This document shows, piece after piece, positions 43,657 through 52,162 of a stretch of DNA of 64,000 nucleotides. The notes beneath the pieces are model-generated. The model was not told where the DNA came from. It saw only the letters and a program-made list of their open reading frames with translations, and made no database searches. Location: the NCBI GenBank assembly GCA_016700055.1, contig CP064997.1, positions 2,108,001-2,172,000 of the forward strand, read 5' to 3'. The position numbers were made by a program, and so were the translations under genes. Position 1 is the first letter of the stretch, and each line of letters begins with the position of its first letter. Source of the stretch: Actinomycetota bacterium (GTDB lineage Bacteria > Actinomycetota > Acidimicrobiia > Acidimicrobiales > Ilumatobacteraceae).

Positions 43657-44543
43657 CCGAGCTGATCCAGAACCTCGTCGACGGCCTCGGTCGCGGCGGC
43701 ATCTACGCGCTGCTCGCGCTCGGCATCGCGGTGATCTTCGGTGTGATGCACCTCGTCAACTTCGCCCACGGCGAGCTGATCACGGTCAGCGCTTACATGA
43801 GCTACTGGATCCTCGCCGTGTCCGGTGGAAGCTGGTGGGTGGCGGTCCCGGCGATCTTCCTCACGTCCATCGCGACGTCCGTGGCGATCGAGTTCGTCGC
43901 CTTCCGCTGGGTGCGCGGCGCGGCGGACTTCACGTTGCTGCTCACGTCGTTCGGAGTGCACTTCGTGGTGCAGGCGATCTTCGTCATGTACGTGTCGGCC
44001 AACGTGCGGATCTTCCCGAGCCCGGAGTGGGTCAACAACACCGTCGGTGTCGCGGGCATCAACCTCGAGGTGTTCGACCTGCTCACCATCGCGGCCACGG
44101 CGGTGACCCTGCTCGTCACCGTCTGGCTGATGGAGAAGACGGTGTTCGGCATCTCGCTGCGCGCGGCCGCCCTCGACTTCGACGCCGCCCGGCTGATGGG
44201 CGTGCGGTCGAGCCGCGTGATCCAGGGCGCCTTCGCGCTCGCCGGCGCGCTCGCCGGGGTCGCGGCGGTGTTCTGGCTGATGCGTGGCGGGCGGGCCCAG
44301 CCCGACCTCGGGCAGACGCCGATGCTGAAGGGGGTGCTGGCGGCGATCATCGGTGGCCTCGGCAGCCTGCCCGGGGCGGTGATCGGCGGGCTCGTGCTCG
44401 GTCTGGCCGAGGTGCTCCTGCGCTCGTGGCTGCCGACCGACATCTCCGGGCTGACCGACGGCTTCGTGTTCTTGCTCATCGCGCTGCTGTTCATCTTCCG
44501 CCCGGAGGGCATCGTGCGCGTCGGCCACGCGGAGCGGGTGTGA
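43653..44543 (+). CDS. livH: LivH-type ABC permease
   Basis: 296 aa, about eight hydrophobic segments. GGIYALLALGIAVIFGVMHLVNFAHGEL is the LivH N-terminal signature; RAAALDFDAARLMGV is the cytoplasmic coupling loop; GGLGSLPGAVIGGLVLGLAEV is typical near the end. ATGA overlap with livF and GTGA overlap with the LivM-LivG fusion. Confidence 0.93.
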   Translation: MTELIQNLVDGLGRGGIYALLALGIAVIFGVMHLVNFAHGELITVSAYMSYWILAVSGGSWWVAVPAIFLTSIATSVAIEFVAFRWVRGAADFTLLLTSFGVHFVVQAIFVMYVSANVRIFPSPEWVNNTVGVAGINLEVFDLLTIAATAVTLLVTVWLMEKTVFGISLRAAALDFDAARLMGVRSSRVIQGAFALAGALAGVAAVFWLMRGGRAQPDLGQTPMLKGVLAAIIGGLGSLPGAVIGGLVLGLAEVLLRSWLPTDISGLTDGFVFLLIALLFIFRPEGIVRVGHAERV

Positions 44544-46393
44544 CGAAGGTCGATCCCGTACGGCGCGTCGTGGCACCCACGGCGTCGGCGATCGTGATCT
44601 TCGCCGTGCTGGTCGGTGGAGGGTTGCTCTACGCGGCCGGCGGCGGTGCATCACGTGATGCGCTCGTCACCCAGGGCCTGATCAACGCGGTGATGGTCGT
44701 CGGCCTCCAGATCTACATCGGCAACACGGGGATCCTCTCCTTCGGCCACATGGGCTTCGCCTCCATCGCCGGCTACGCCTTCGCCGTCACGGCGATCTCA
44801 CCGGATCGCAAGCAGCGGGTGATCCCCGACGCGCCGTTCGGTCTCGGCGACGTCCACCTGACGCCGCTCCAGGCGACGCTCGTCGCGGTGGTCGTCACGG
44901 TGGCCGTCGGAGCGCTAGTCGGGCTCGGCCTGGCGCGGTCCGGCGCGAAGTCCGGCGCGGTCTCGGCGACCGTGATCACCCTCGCGTTGCTGTTCATGAC
45001 GCACGAGGTGGCGATCAACTGGACAGAGCTCACCGGTGGCGACCGCGCTGGGTTGACCTTCACCGTCGGCCAGACGCTGCAAGGGCGGGGGTGGATCTAC
45101 CTCGCGCTCGTCTGCTCGCTCGTCGCCGCCGCGGTGTTCAAGGCGAGCAACACGGGTCGTTTGGCGCAGGCGTCGCGCGAGGACGACCTCGCCGCGCGCG
45201 CCGTCGGCATCAACCCGGTGTGGCCGCAGATGGCCGCGCTGCTGCTCTCGGTGGCGGTCGTCGCGGTCGCCGCGTCGCTGCGCGTGTACCAACTCGGCAC
45301 GATCACGCCGAAGTTCTTCTTCTTCGAGTACACGCTGCTCACGCTCGTGATGCTGATCGTCGGCGGTCGCAACAGCCTGACCGGGGCGATGGCCGGCGTC
45401 GCGCTGATGACGGCAGGCAACGAAGTGACGCGCTACCTCGCCGGACCCGACGTCGACGTCACCGGGCTCGGATGGCTGCTGCGTGACGGGCTCAGCCAGA
45501 TCTTCCTCGGCGGGGCGATGCTCGGGTTCATGATCCTGCGCCCGGGCGGCCTGCTCGGCGACTGGGAGCTCGACCGGTGGGCGCTGCGCAGGTTCCGCAC
45601 GCGCCGTGAGACCGCGCCGCCGGCCGCGGCCCCGGTGGCCACGCCGAGCCCGGAGCACGTCTCGGCCGCCGAGATCGAGGTCACGTTCGGCGGTTTCCGC
45701 GTGCTCGACCGTGCGTATCTGGACGCGTCCAACCACGAGGTGGTCGGCATCATCGGGCCGAACGGTGCTGGTAAGACGACGCTGCTCAACGTGATCACCG
45801 GGATCGTCGCCGCGAACGAGGGTCGGGTCACCCTCGACGGGGTCGACCTGACGAACACCTCCACCTACCGCATCGCCCGCGCCGGCCTGGTGCGCACGTT
45901 CCAGAACCTGCGTCTCTATCCGGCGCTGACGGTGCGCGAGAACGTCGAGACCGCGGCGATCGTTGCCGGACGCCATCGTCGCCAGCGCTCGCGCGCCGAC
46001 GTCGACGCGCTCCTCGTGCGGGTCGGGTTGTGGGACGTGCGTGAGCGGCGGGCGCGTGAGCTGGACTACGGCACGTCTCGCCGCCTGGAGCTGGCGAGAG
46101 CTGCGGCCAGCGCACCGTCGTTCCTGCTGCTCGACGAGCCGACGAGCGGGATGAGCGACACCGAGTCGCTGGGGATGATCGCGCTGGTGCGCGACACGGC
46201 CGCGGCCGTCGGCGCGGGAGTGATCGTCATCGACCACGACCTTGGCTTCATCACCGGGATCTGCGACCGCATCTACTGCCTCGACCAGGGCGAGGTGATC
46301 GCGGTCGGTGACCCGGGCGCGATCCAGGCGGATCCCCGCGTGCAAGCTGCATACCTGGGTACTGCTGCCCCCTCGGCCGGGGTCGACGCCTAG
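44540..46393 (+). CDS. LivM-LivG fusion: ABC permease joined to ATPase
   Basis: 617 aa. Residues 1-355 are a LivM permease (IGNTGILSFGHMGFASIAGYAF, coupling loop ASREDDLAARAVGI). A linker rich in Ala/Pro (PPAAAPVATPSPEH) leads to a LivG ATPase from about 375: Walker A GPNGAGKT at 406-413, LVRTFQNLRLYPALTVREN, signature-like ELDYGTSRRLELARA, Walker B FLLLDEPTSGMSD, H-loop VIVIDHDLGF. The ABC signature is TSRR in place of LSGG-type, a departure from standard. GTG start in a GTGA overlap. Its stop overlaps the convergent MarR gene. Confidence 0.93.
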   Translation: MTKVDPVRRVVAPTASAIVIFAVLVGGGLLYAAGGGASRDALVTQGLINAVMVVGLQIYIGNTGILSFGHMGFASIAGYAFAVTAISPDRKQRVIPDAPFGLGDVHLTPLQATLVAVVVTVAVGALVGLGLARSGAKSGAVSATVITLALLFMTHEVAINWTELTGGDRAGLTFTVGQTLQGRGWIYLALVCSLVAAAVFKASNTGRLAQASREDDLAARAVGINPVWPQMAALLLSVAVVAVAASLRVYQLGTITPKFFFFEYTLLTLVMLIVGGRNSLTGAMAGVALMTAGNEVTRYLAGPDVDVTGLGWLLRDGLSQIFLGGAMLGFMILRPGGLLGDWELDRWALRRFRTRRETAPPAAAPVATPSPEHVSAAEIEVTFGGFRVLDRAYLDASNHEVVGIIGPNGAGKTTLLNVITGIVAANEGRVTLDGVDLTNTSTYRIARAGLVRTFQNLRLYPALTVRENVETAAIVAGRHRRQRSRADVDALLVRVGLWDVRERRARELDYGTSRRLELARAAASAPSFLLLDEPTSGMSDTESLGMIALVRDTAAAVGAGVIVIDHDLGFITGICDRIYCLDQGEVIAVGDPGAIQADPRVQAAYLGTAAPSAGVDA

Positions 46394-46917
46394 AGGTCGT
46401 CGACCGAGCGCAGCACCTCGCGCAACAGGTGGGCGAGCTCGTGGCGCTGCGTCTCGTCGAGGCGGTTGGTGACGGCGACCTCCTGGGCGTTGAAGCGTGG
46501 GTAGAGCCGCTCCAGCAGGGTGTCACCGGCCGCGGACAACCCGACGCGCACCAGGCGACGGTCGCTCTCGTGCGGGGCGCGGTGCAGCAAGCCGCGTGCT
46601 TCGAGCCGGGCGAGCACCCCGGTCAGCGTCCCCTTCGCGATGCCGCACTCGGCGGCGACATGACGGGTCTCCATCTCGCCCCAGATCCAGAGCACCCAGA
46701 GCACCTGGAACGAGGTCCACGACAGGTCGTCCTCGCGCAGCACGGTCTGCTCCATGTGGGTGCGCACCGCGTTCGCCACCCGGTAGACGTTGGAGATGGC
46801 CGCCAGCGCGCCGGTGTCGAGGCGCAGCTCGCGGACCCGGGCACGCACGTCCTCCTCGGCTCGCACCAGGTCGGTCGGATCGTCGCCAGGCGCACCGGAC
46901 TGCGACGCTCTCGTCAC
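46390..46917 (-). CDS. MarR-family transcriptional regulator
   Basis: 175 aa. Winged helix-turn-helix of MarR type: LSWTSFQVLWVLWIWGEMETRHVAAECGIAKGTLTGVLARLEARGLLHRAPHESDRRLVRVGLS (described here in parts: helix 1 at LSWTSF, recognition helix AKGTLTGVLARL, wing HESDRRLVRV). The stops of this gene and livMG overlap by 4 bp, so transcription converges. It is head-to-head with the RDD gene across a repeat-rich 131-bp gap that may hold its operator. Effector unknown. Confidence 0.87.
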   Translation of the reverse strand: MTRASQSGAPGDDPTDLVRAEEDVRARVRELRLDTGALAAISNVYRVANAVRTHMEQTVLREDDLSWTSFQVLWVLWIWGEMETRHVAAECGIAKGTLTGVLARLEARGLLHRAPHESDRRLVRVGLSAAGDTLLERLYPRFNAQEVAVTNRLDETQRHELAHLLREVLRSVDDL

Positions 46918-46972
46918 CCCCGTCCCCTCTCCGTCGCGCCGAACGATACCCGCCTAGCATTCGGGGGTCGGG

Positions 46973-47040
46973 GTCGCCACACACCAGTCGCCACACACAC
47001 CAGTCGCCACACACCACAGGTCGCACACACGACAGGTCGG
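46973..47040. repeat. Short CA-rich tandem repeats in the MarR-RDD divergent promoter
   Basis: GTCGCCACACACCA (46973-46986), GTCGCCACACACACCA (46987-47002), GTCGCCACACACCACAGG (47003-47020) and a degenerate TCGCACACACGACAGG (47021-47036). Unit 14-18 bp. They fill most of the gap between divergent genes. Either variable-number repeats or iterated regulator sites. Confidence 0.7.
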
Positions 47041-47048
47041 AGACGCCT

Positions 47049-48191
47049 GTGCCCAAGTACGAGCACGTCGAGCACGGTGAGCACGCCGAGCACGGTGGCA
47101 TCTTCGGCAGAAGCCTCGGCCGGCTCGTCGGTCGCGCCGCCCCGGCCGTGATGCGCAACATCGAGACCGAGGCGCTGGTCGAGTCGCTCGACGTCGACGC
47201 GATCGTCGACGCGCTCGACGTGGATGCGCTGATCGCCAGGGTCGACGTGAACCGCATCGCGGACCGCCTCGACCTGGACCTGCTGGTGAGTCGACTCGAC
47301 GTGAACGCGATTGCCGACCGCCTCGACCTGGACCTGCTGGTGAGTCGGCTCGACGTGAACGCGATCGCGAACCGCCTCGACCTGGACGCGCTCGTCGACC
47401 GTCTCGACGTGAACCGCATCGCCGATCGCCTCGACCTCGACGCGCTCTTGTCCGAGATGGAGCTGATCCCGCTCATGAGCCGCGGCACCCAGGAGATGGC
47501 ACTGTCGACGCTCGATCTCGCCCGTCGCCAACTCGTCCGTCTGGACGGCGCGGGCAGCGCGGTCGTCGACCGCGTGCTCGGTCGCAGCGGCGCCGATGCG
47601 GTGCTCGGACCGGCCGCTGCCCTGCAGAGCGACGCCCCGATCCCCGAGGGCTTGCCGACGCGGCGGGACGTGAGCGGCCACTTCGCCGGGCCGTTCAGCC
47701 GCCTCGTGTCCCACGCGCTCGACGCGTCCGCGTCGGTGGCCTTGTTCGGCCTGGCCGGGGCCGTGCTCGGGTTCTTCTACGACGCGATCACCCGCGACGA
47801 ACGCCAGCTCACCATCGCGCCGTGGCTCGGGTGGACCCTGTTCGCGATCTGGGTCTTCCTGTGGTTCTGGCTGCCCCTCGCGGCTACCGGTCGCAGTCCG
47901 GCCAAGGCGTTGGTCGGCTTGCGCGTGCTGCGCGGCGACGGCACGCGTATCGGCCCCTGGCGCGCCTTGGTGCGTGTGCTCTGCCTGCCGTGGTCGATGG
48001 CGTTACTCGGCCTAGGTCTGTTCGGCATCGTCCTCGGTCGTCGCCGGCGGGCCATGCACGACGTGATCGCCGACACGGTGGTGGTGTACGACTGGGGTAC
48101 TCGCCGGGCCGAGCAGCCGGTGCCGCTGCGTGCCCGCCTGGCGGCCCGGCGCAGTGCCGAGGAGTCGGTGGCTGCGGCGTCGACGACGTGA
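47049..48191 (+). CDS. RDD-family membrane protein with nonapeptide repeats
   Basis: 380 aa. N-terminal His/Glu-rich KYEHVEHGEHAEHGG, then from about residue 46 to 136 ten consecutive 9-residue repeats of the type R-L-D-(V/L)-(N/D)-x-(I/L)-(A/V)-(D/S). After about 215 comes an RDD domain with three hydrophobic segments (SVALFGLAGAVLGFFY; LGWTLFAIWVFLWFWLPLA; LPWSMALLGLGLFGIVLG) and Arg/Asp motifs. RDD proteins are small membrane proteins, some reported as transporters. The nonapeptide array may form an amphipathic helical or beta structure. GTG at 47049. Confidence 0.8.
   Translation: MPKYEHVEHGEHAEHGGIFGRSLGRLVGRAAPAVMRNIETEALVESLDVDAIVDALDVDALIARVDVNRIADRLDLDLLVSRLDVNAIADRLDLDLLVSRLDVNAIANRLDLDALVDRLDVNRIADRLDLDALLSEMELIPLMSRGTQEMALSTLDLARRQLVRLDGAGSAVVDRVLGRSGADAVLGPAAALQSDAPIPEGLPTRRDVSGHFAGPFSRLVSHALDASASVALFGLAGAVLGFFYDAITRDERQLTIAPWLGWTLFAIWVFLWFWLPLAATGRSPAKALVGLRVLRGDGTRIGPWRALVRVLCLPWSMALLGLGLFGIVLGRRRRAMHDVIADTVVVYDWGTRRAEQPVPLRARLAARRSAEESVAAASTT
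47265..47372 (+). repeat. Two 54-bp near-identical tandem repeats inside the RDD gene
   Basis: Units 47265-47318 and 47319-47372 differ at only a few positions; each encodes 18 residues, i.e. two of the 9-residue protein repeats. The diverged units on either side (back to 47187 and on to about 47460) show older copies. The recent duplication suggests the array length changes by slippage. Confidence 0.85.
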
Positions 48192-48267
48192 CTTGGATCG
48201 GCGCGCCGCGGGCCCTACGTAGCACGGTGGCTGTACGCGCGCCGGCGCCGGTGCCAGACTGCGCGTC

Positions 48268-48786
48268 ATGGACGCCGATGCGCCCGACGGAGGGTTCGAC
48301 GCCTTGTCCCCCGACTCGGGGCGTGAGCGCGTCGTCGTCGGTGTGGGCGGGGGCGAGGCTACGATCAACGCGTTGCGGTTCGCGTACGAGGAGGCCTTGG
48401 AGCGCGACGCCACGCTCGACGCCGTCCTGGTGCGAGCCCAGCCGGTGGTGATGGCCGACCCACTCGGGGTGGCGGCCACCGTCGGCACCGAGGTGAGCGC
48501 GTCAGAGGCTGCCGCGCGCCTCGACCTGCTGTTGCGGGAGGCGCTCGGTGACGCCGCCGACGACGAGCGGATCACCCGCACGATCCTCGACGGCGATCCG
48601 GTGAAGCAGCTGTGTGCCGAGTCGCAGGGGGCCGCGATGCTCGTGGTCGGTGCGGCCACCGGCCTGCAGCGATGGCTGCCGGGGTCGGTCGCCCGGCTGT
48701 GCGAGGCGAAGTCGCCGGCCGCGGTAGTCGTCGTGCGCAAGGACACCCAGGTGATCCCCCGCCGCGGCCGCCGGCGCGCCGAGTAG
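48268..48786 (+). CDS. Universal stress protein (UspA family)
   Basis: 172 aa. One Usp domain: ERVVVGVGGGEATINALRFAYEEAL, a central LLREALGDA helix and the end segment GAAMLVVGAATGLQRWLPGSVARLCEAKSPAAVVVVRK, in which the G-x2-G-x9-G-(S/T) ATP motif is only partly kept (VGAATGLQRWLPGSV). The N-terminal 20 residues and Arg-rich tail (RRGRRRAE) are extra. 76 bp after the RDD gene. No regulatory signal obvious. Confidence 0.85.
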   Translation: MDADAPDGGFDALSPDSGRERVVVGVGGGEATINALRFAYEEALERDATLDAVLVRAQPVVMADPLGVAATVGTEVSASEAAARLDLLLREALGDAADDERITRTILDGDPVKQLCAESQGAAMLVVGAATGLQRWLPGSVARLCEAKSPAAVVVVRKDTQVIPRRGRRRAE

Positions 48787-48790
48787 CGCG

Positions 48791-49669
48791 TCAGCTCGTC
48801 CAGCCGCCCGCGGGGCGCTCGAAGTTCACGTGGACCTGCGCCGTGCCGATCGAGTTCTCGTAGTCGCTGAACCGGCGCCCGACGGCGCGGCACGAGCGCC
48901 CGCCGATGGCGGCGACCATCATCAGGTAGTGACCGAAGCGGCCCTCCGGCTTGTAGGCGGCGTAGTTCGCCATGTCGTCGATGACGCCGGCATGGTCGCC
49001 CCTCGCCCAAGCGGCGAGCACGCGCTCGTCGGCCGCACGCGCGGCCTGGGTGAAGATGTGCACCGGATCGGACGCTTCGTGCCGGCGCAGCTCGCGCAGC
49101 GGCCAGAACGTGTGGCTCATCGCGCCAGAGGCCAGCAGCACGACACGCCGGTCCGTGCCGGCGACGGCCTCGGCAATGGCCTCGCCGACGGTGAGGAAGT
49201 CGATCGGCTCGGCCGTCTGGCAGACGCTGACCGAGACCCAGCGCTCGTCGCGCTGGAGGAACGGCAACAAGTTGACGGTGGGGTAGTGGATCGGCAGGTA
49301 GGGGTCGTCGATCGGGGTGATCCAGCACTCGTCACGGCGCGCTCCGGCGGCGGCGATCGCGTGGGCCAGCTCCGGGTCGCCGGGGAAGTCGAACGGCACG
49401 GACGCCATGCCCCGGGGGAGCTCTTCGCTCGTGTAGAACCCGGTCCGACGTTCGTGTGAGGTGACGACGAACTCGACGGTGGTGAACCAGTGGCTGTCGA
49501 GGACGACGAAGGTGTCCGCGGCGAGCTCGTCGAGCACCTCCCGCCGCAGCCGGTGCAGGCCGGGCACGAGGGAGATCTCCTTGTTCTCGTTGAGCTGCCG
49601 GCGCTGGTCTTCGGGCAGCACGATGGTCGGCACGTGGGCGACGAGTGCGGCTCCGACGATCTCTCCCAT
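48791..49669 (-). CDS. Class III extradiol dioxygenase (LigB-like, HpaD-type)
   Basis: 292 aa. LigB-superfamily features: GAALVAHVPTIVLPED (His12 region), VVLDSHWFTTVEFVV, HYPTVNLLPFLQ and LASGAMSHTFWPLREL, containing the His/Glu Fe(II) ligands and acid-base His expected for homoprotocatechuate 2,3-dioxygenase-type enzymes. Cleaves a catechol ring next to the diol. GGAGG lies 6 nt before the ATG at 49669. Downstream of the aldehyde dehydrogenase and FAH genes in one operon. Confidence 0.85.
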   Translation of the reverse strand: MGEIVGAALVAHVPTIVLPEDQRRQLNENKEISLVPGLHRLRREVLDELAADTFVVLDSHWFTTVEFVVTSHERRTGFYTSEELPRGMASVPFDFPGDPELAHAIAAAGARRDECWITPIDDPYLPIHYPTVNLLPFLQRDERWVSVSVCQTAEPIDFLTVGEAIAEAVAGTDRRVVLLASGAMSHTFWPLRELRRHEASDPVHIFTQAARAADERVLAAWARGDHAGVIDDMANYAAYKPEGRFGHYLMMVAAIGGRSCRAVGRRFSDYENSIGTAQVHVNFERPAGGWTS

Positions 49670-49689
49670 GGTTCCTCCGTCCTTCGGCT

Positions 49690-51168
49690 TCAACTCACCG
49701 TGCCGTCGAAGACCTGCAGGGTCTTCAAGTCGCTCGAGAAATCGAGCGCGTAGTCGCCGCCTTCGCGCCCGAGGCCGCTGATCCCGCACCCGCCGAAGGG
49801 CGCGGTGAGGTCGCGCACGAGGAAGCAGTTCGTCCAGATGGTCCCGGCCCTGATCGCTTCGCCCATGCGTTCGGCTCGTACGGCCGACGAGGTGTACACG
49901 ATCGCGGACAGACCGTACGGCGTCGAGTTGGCGAGCGTGATCGCCTCGGCCTCGGTGGAGAAGGCCTGGAACGTGAGCACCGGACCGAAGATCTCGCGCT
50001 GGACCACCTCGGAGTCGTTGCCGACCGGCTCGATCAGCGTCGGCTCGTACCACAGCCCGCCCTCTCGCCAGAGCCTCCCGCCGCGCACGATGCGGTCGCC
50101 GTTCGCCCGCGCGCGGTCCACGAACCCGGCGACCCGCGCGAGGTGGTCGGGGTGGATGAGCGGCGAGATCGTCGTGGCCGGGTCACGGCTGTCGCCGAGC
50201 ACGTGGGCGTCGGTATGGCCATGGAACCGATCGAGGAACTCGTCCCTGGCCGCCTCCTGCACGAGCAGGCGGGTGCCCGCCAGGCACACCTGACCGGAGT
50301 CGTCGTACATCGCGGCGGCCTTGCGTGCCGCGGCATCGATGTCGGCATCGGCGAACACGACGAAGGGTCCCTTGCCACCAAGCTCGGCGGTGAACGGCAC
50401 GATGTTGCGGGCGGCCGCGACGCCGATGTGGCGCGCAGTCTCGGGCGAGCCCGTGAAGCTGATCCGCCGGACGCGCGTGTCGCCGACCAGCGCGGCGCCG
50501 ACCTCCTCGCCGATGCCCTGCACCACGTTGAACACGCCGGGGGGCAGGCCGGCCTCGTCCGCCAGGTCGGCGAGAAGGCTGCACGAGAGCGGCGACCATT
50601 CGGCGGGCTTCAACACGACCGTGTTGCCGGCCGCGAGCGCCGGTGCGCACTTCCACGTCGACAGCATGAACGGCGCGTTCCACGGTGTGATCACCACCGT
50701 CGGCCCGGCCGGCATCCGCACGACGCGGTTGGCGGTGCCGAACGAGCTCCACACCCGTTCCTCGTACTGCTCGGCGAGGTCGGCGTACGCGCGGAAGTTG
50801 CGGGCGCCGCGCGAGAGCACCCGCAGCCGCAGGCTCTCTTCCAGCATCGCCATGTCGAGTGACTCGACCGGGGCGATGCCGGCGACGTTCTCGTCGATCA
50901 GGTCGGCCAGCCTCCTCAGCAGTTCGCCGCGGCCGTGGACGCCCATCGCGCTCCAGGCCGGGAACGCGTCGACGGCGGCGTCGACGGCGAGCCCGGCGAT
51001 CTCGGCATCGCCCCTCGACACCTCGGCGAGCACCACCTGCCAGTCGAGGGGCGTGCGGTCCTCGAACGTCTCGGCCGACGCCACTCGCCGCCCGCCGATG
51101 TAGTGGTCGACGGATACCGACGTGCCGCCGACGTCGACGCGCGCGTGCTCGCGCTCGGCAACGGTCAT
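49690..51168 (-). CDS. Aldehyde dehydrogenase (HpaE-like, ring-cleavage semialdehyde)
   Basis: 492 aa. ITPWNAPFMLSTWKCAPALAAGNTVVLKPAEWSP (NAD pocket), FTGSPETARHIG, catalytic Glu in TAELGGKGP, catalytic Cys in SGQVCLAGTRLLV, EIFGPVLTFQAF. Placed between an extradiol dioxygenase and an FAH hydrolase, it most likely oxidises 5-carboxymethyl-2-hydroxymuconate semialdehyde or a close analogue; exact substrate is inference. ATG at 51168 overlaps the FAH stop by 4 bp. Confidence 0.88.
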   Translation of the reverse strand: MTVAEREHARVDVGGTSVSVDHYIGGRRVASAETFEDRTPLDWQVVLAEVSRGDAEIAGLAVDAAVDAFPAWSAMGVHGRGELLRRLADLIDENVAGIAPVESLDMAMLEESLRLRVLSRGARNFRAYADLAEQYEERVWSSFGTANRVVRMPAGPTVVITPWNAPFMLSTWKCAPALAAGNTVVLKPAEWSPLSCSLLADLADEAGLPPGVFNVVQGIGEEVGAALVGDTRVRRISFTGSPETARHIGVAAARNIVPFTAELGGKGPFVVFADADIDAAARKAAAMYDDSGQVCLAGTRLLVQEAARDEFLDRFHGHTDAHVLGDSRDPATTISPLIHPDHLARVAGFVDRARANGDRIVRGGRLWREGGLWYEPTLIEPVGNDSEVVQREIFGPVLTFQAFSTEAEAITLANSTPYGLSAIVYTSSAVRAERMGEAIRAGTIWTNCFLVRDLTAPFGGCGISGLGREGGDYALDFSSDLKTLQVFDGTVS

Positions 51169-52082
51169 CGCTGCTCCCCGCCGCCATGGCGCGGCCGGAT
51201 GCGTGGGTACGGCAGCTCGCTCAGCTCTGTCCGGTGTGGCGCGCGCTGGCCGCGCAGCGCCCAGTCGCCGCCGAGCGCGGTCGACAGCACCTCTTCGGTC
51301 TCCGTCGGTTGCGCGCCGACCTCGTCGCTCACCGGTGCCGCGGCGACGATCGTGTTCGTCAGCTCGCCGAGTCCTTCGACCTCGACCGTCACCACGTCGC
51401 CCGGCACCACCGGGCGGCTGTTCGCCGGAGTGCCGGAGAGGATCACGTCGCCGGGCACGAGGGTGATCAGTCGCGCGATGTCGGCCACGAGGTAGTGCAT
51501 GTCCCAGGCCATCTCGTCGGTGGATCCGTCCTGGCGCACCTCGCCGTTGACGAGCGTGCGCATCCGCTTCGCGCGATGGTCCCAGCCGCGCACCAGGCCC
51601 GGTCCGAGCGGGCACAAGGTGTCGGCCCCCTTCACGCGCAGCATCGAGCCGGAGTCGGTGTCACGGAAATCGTGCAGGCCGAAGTCGTTCGCGATCGTGT
51701 AACCGGCGACGTAGTCCGCCGCCTCGCCGTATGCGATGTTCCGGCACGTCCGCCCGATGACGATCGCGACCTCGCCCTCGTAGTTGAGCCACCGACAGTT
51801 GCTCGGGCGCACGACGTCGCCGCCGTGAGCGTTCAGCGCGGACACCGGCTTGTGGAAGTAGGTCGGCGCGGGCGGAAGGGAGACGGTGCCGAACTCGTGC
51901 ACCCTCGACACGTGGTTGAGGTGGCAGCAGACGATCTTGGTGGGCTCCACCGGTGCCAGGTGCACCGCTGCGGCCGCGGGCACAATGCGCCCGTCGGCGG
52001 CGACGAGCATGTCTCCGTCGCGGCGTACCTCTGTCGCGGTCCCGCCGAGCAAGATGCGCCGGGTCTCGATCAGCTCGCTCAT
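51165..52082 (-). CDS. Fumarylacetoacetate-hydrolase family isomerase/decarboxylase (HpaG-like)
   Basis: 305 aa. FAH core: KIVCCHLNHVSRVHEFG, NYEGEVAIVIGRTCRNI, TIANDFGLHDFRDTDSGSMLRVKGADTLCPLGP, LVPGDVILSGTPANSRPVVPGDVV, containing the Asp/Glu metal ligands. The context suggests 5-oxopent-3-ene-tricarboxylate decarboxylase/isomerase in homoprotocatechuate degradation. The C-terminal extension (about 45 residues after VSDEVG) is unusual. ATG at 52082; first gene of the operon, so its promoter would be in the 80 bp before the Nudix stop. Confidence 0.85.
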   Translation of the reverse strand: MSELIETRRILLGGTATEVRRDGDMLVAADGRIVPAAAAVHLAPVEPTKIVCCHLNHVSRVHEFGTVSLPPAPTYFHKPVSALNAHGGDVVRPSNCRWLNYEGEVAIVIGRTCRNIAYGEAADYVAGYTIANDFGLHDFRDTDSGSMLRVKGADTLCPLGPGLVRGWDHRAKRMRTLVNGEVRQDGSTDEMAWDMHYLVADIARLITLVPGDVILSGTPANSRPVVPGDVVTVEVEGLGELTNTIVAAAPVSDEVGAQPTETEEVLSTALGGDWALRGQRAPHRTELSELPYPRIRPRHGGGEQR

Positions 52083-52162
52083 CGTGTGTCGCTCTCCCCG
52101 GGCCCCTTCGACGCCGAACGCTAGCCGCCCCCGTTCCACCCGCCGCCCGGTGGAGCGGCTCC

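Noticed and set aside
46973..47040. CRISPR-like array
   Set aside because: Units are contiguous 14-18 bp repeats without spacers of constant length and without cas genes.
46497..47048. N-terminal extension of the RDD protein
   Set aside because: It would read through the MarR gene antisense and the CA repeats, giving an Arg/Pro/Ser-rich nonsense leader.
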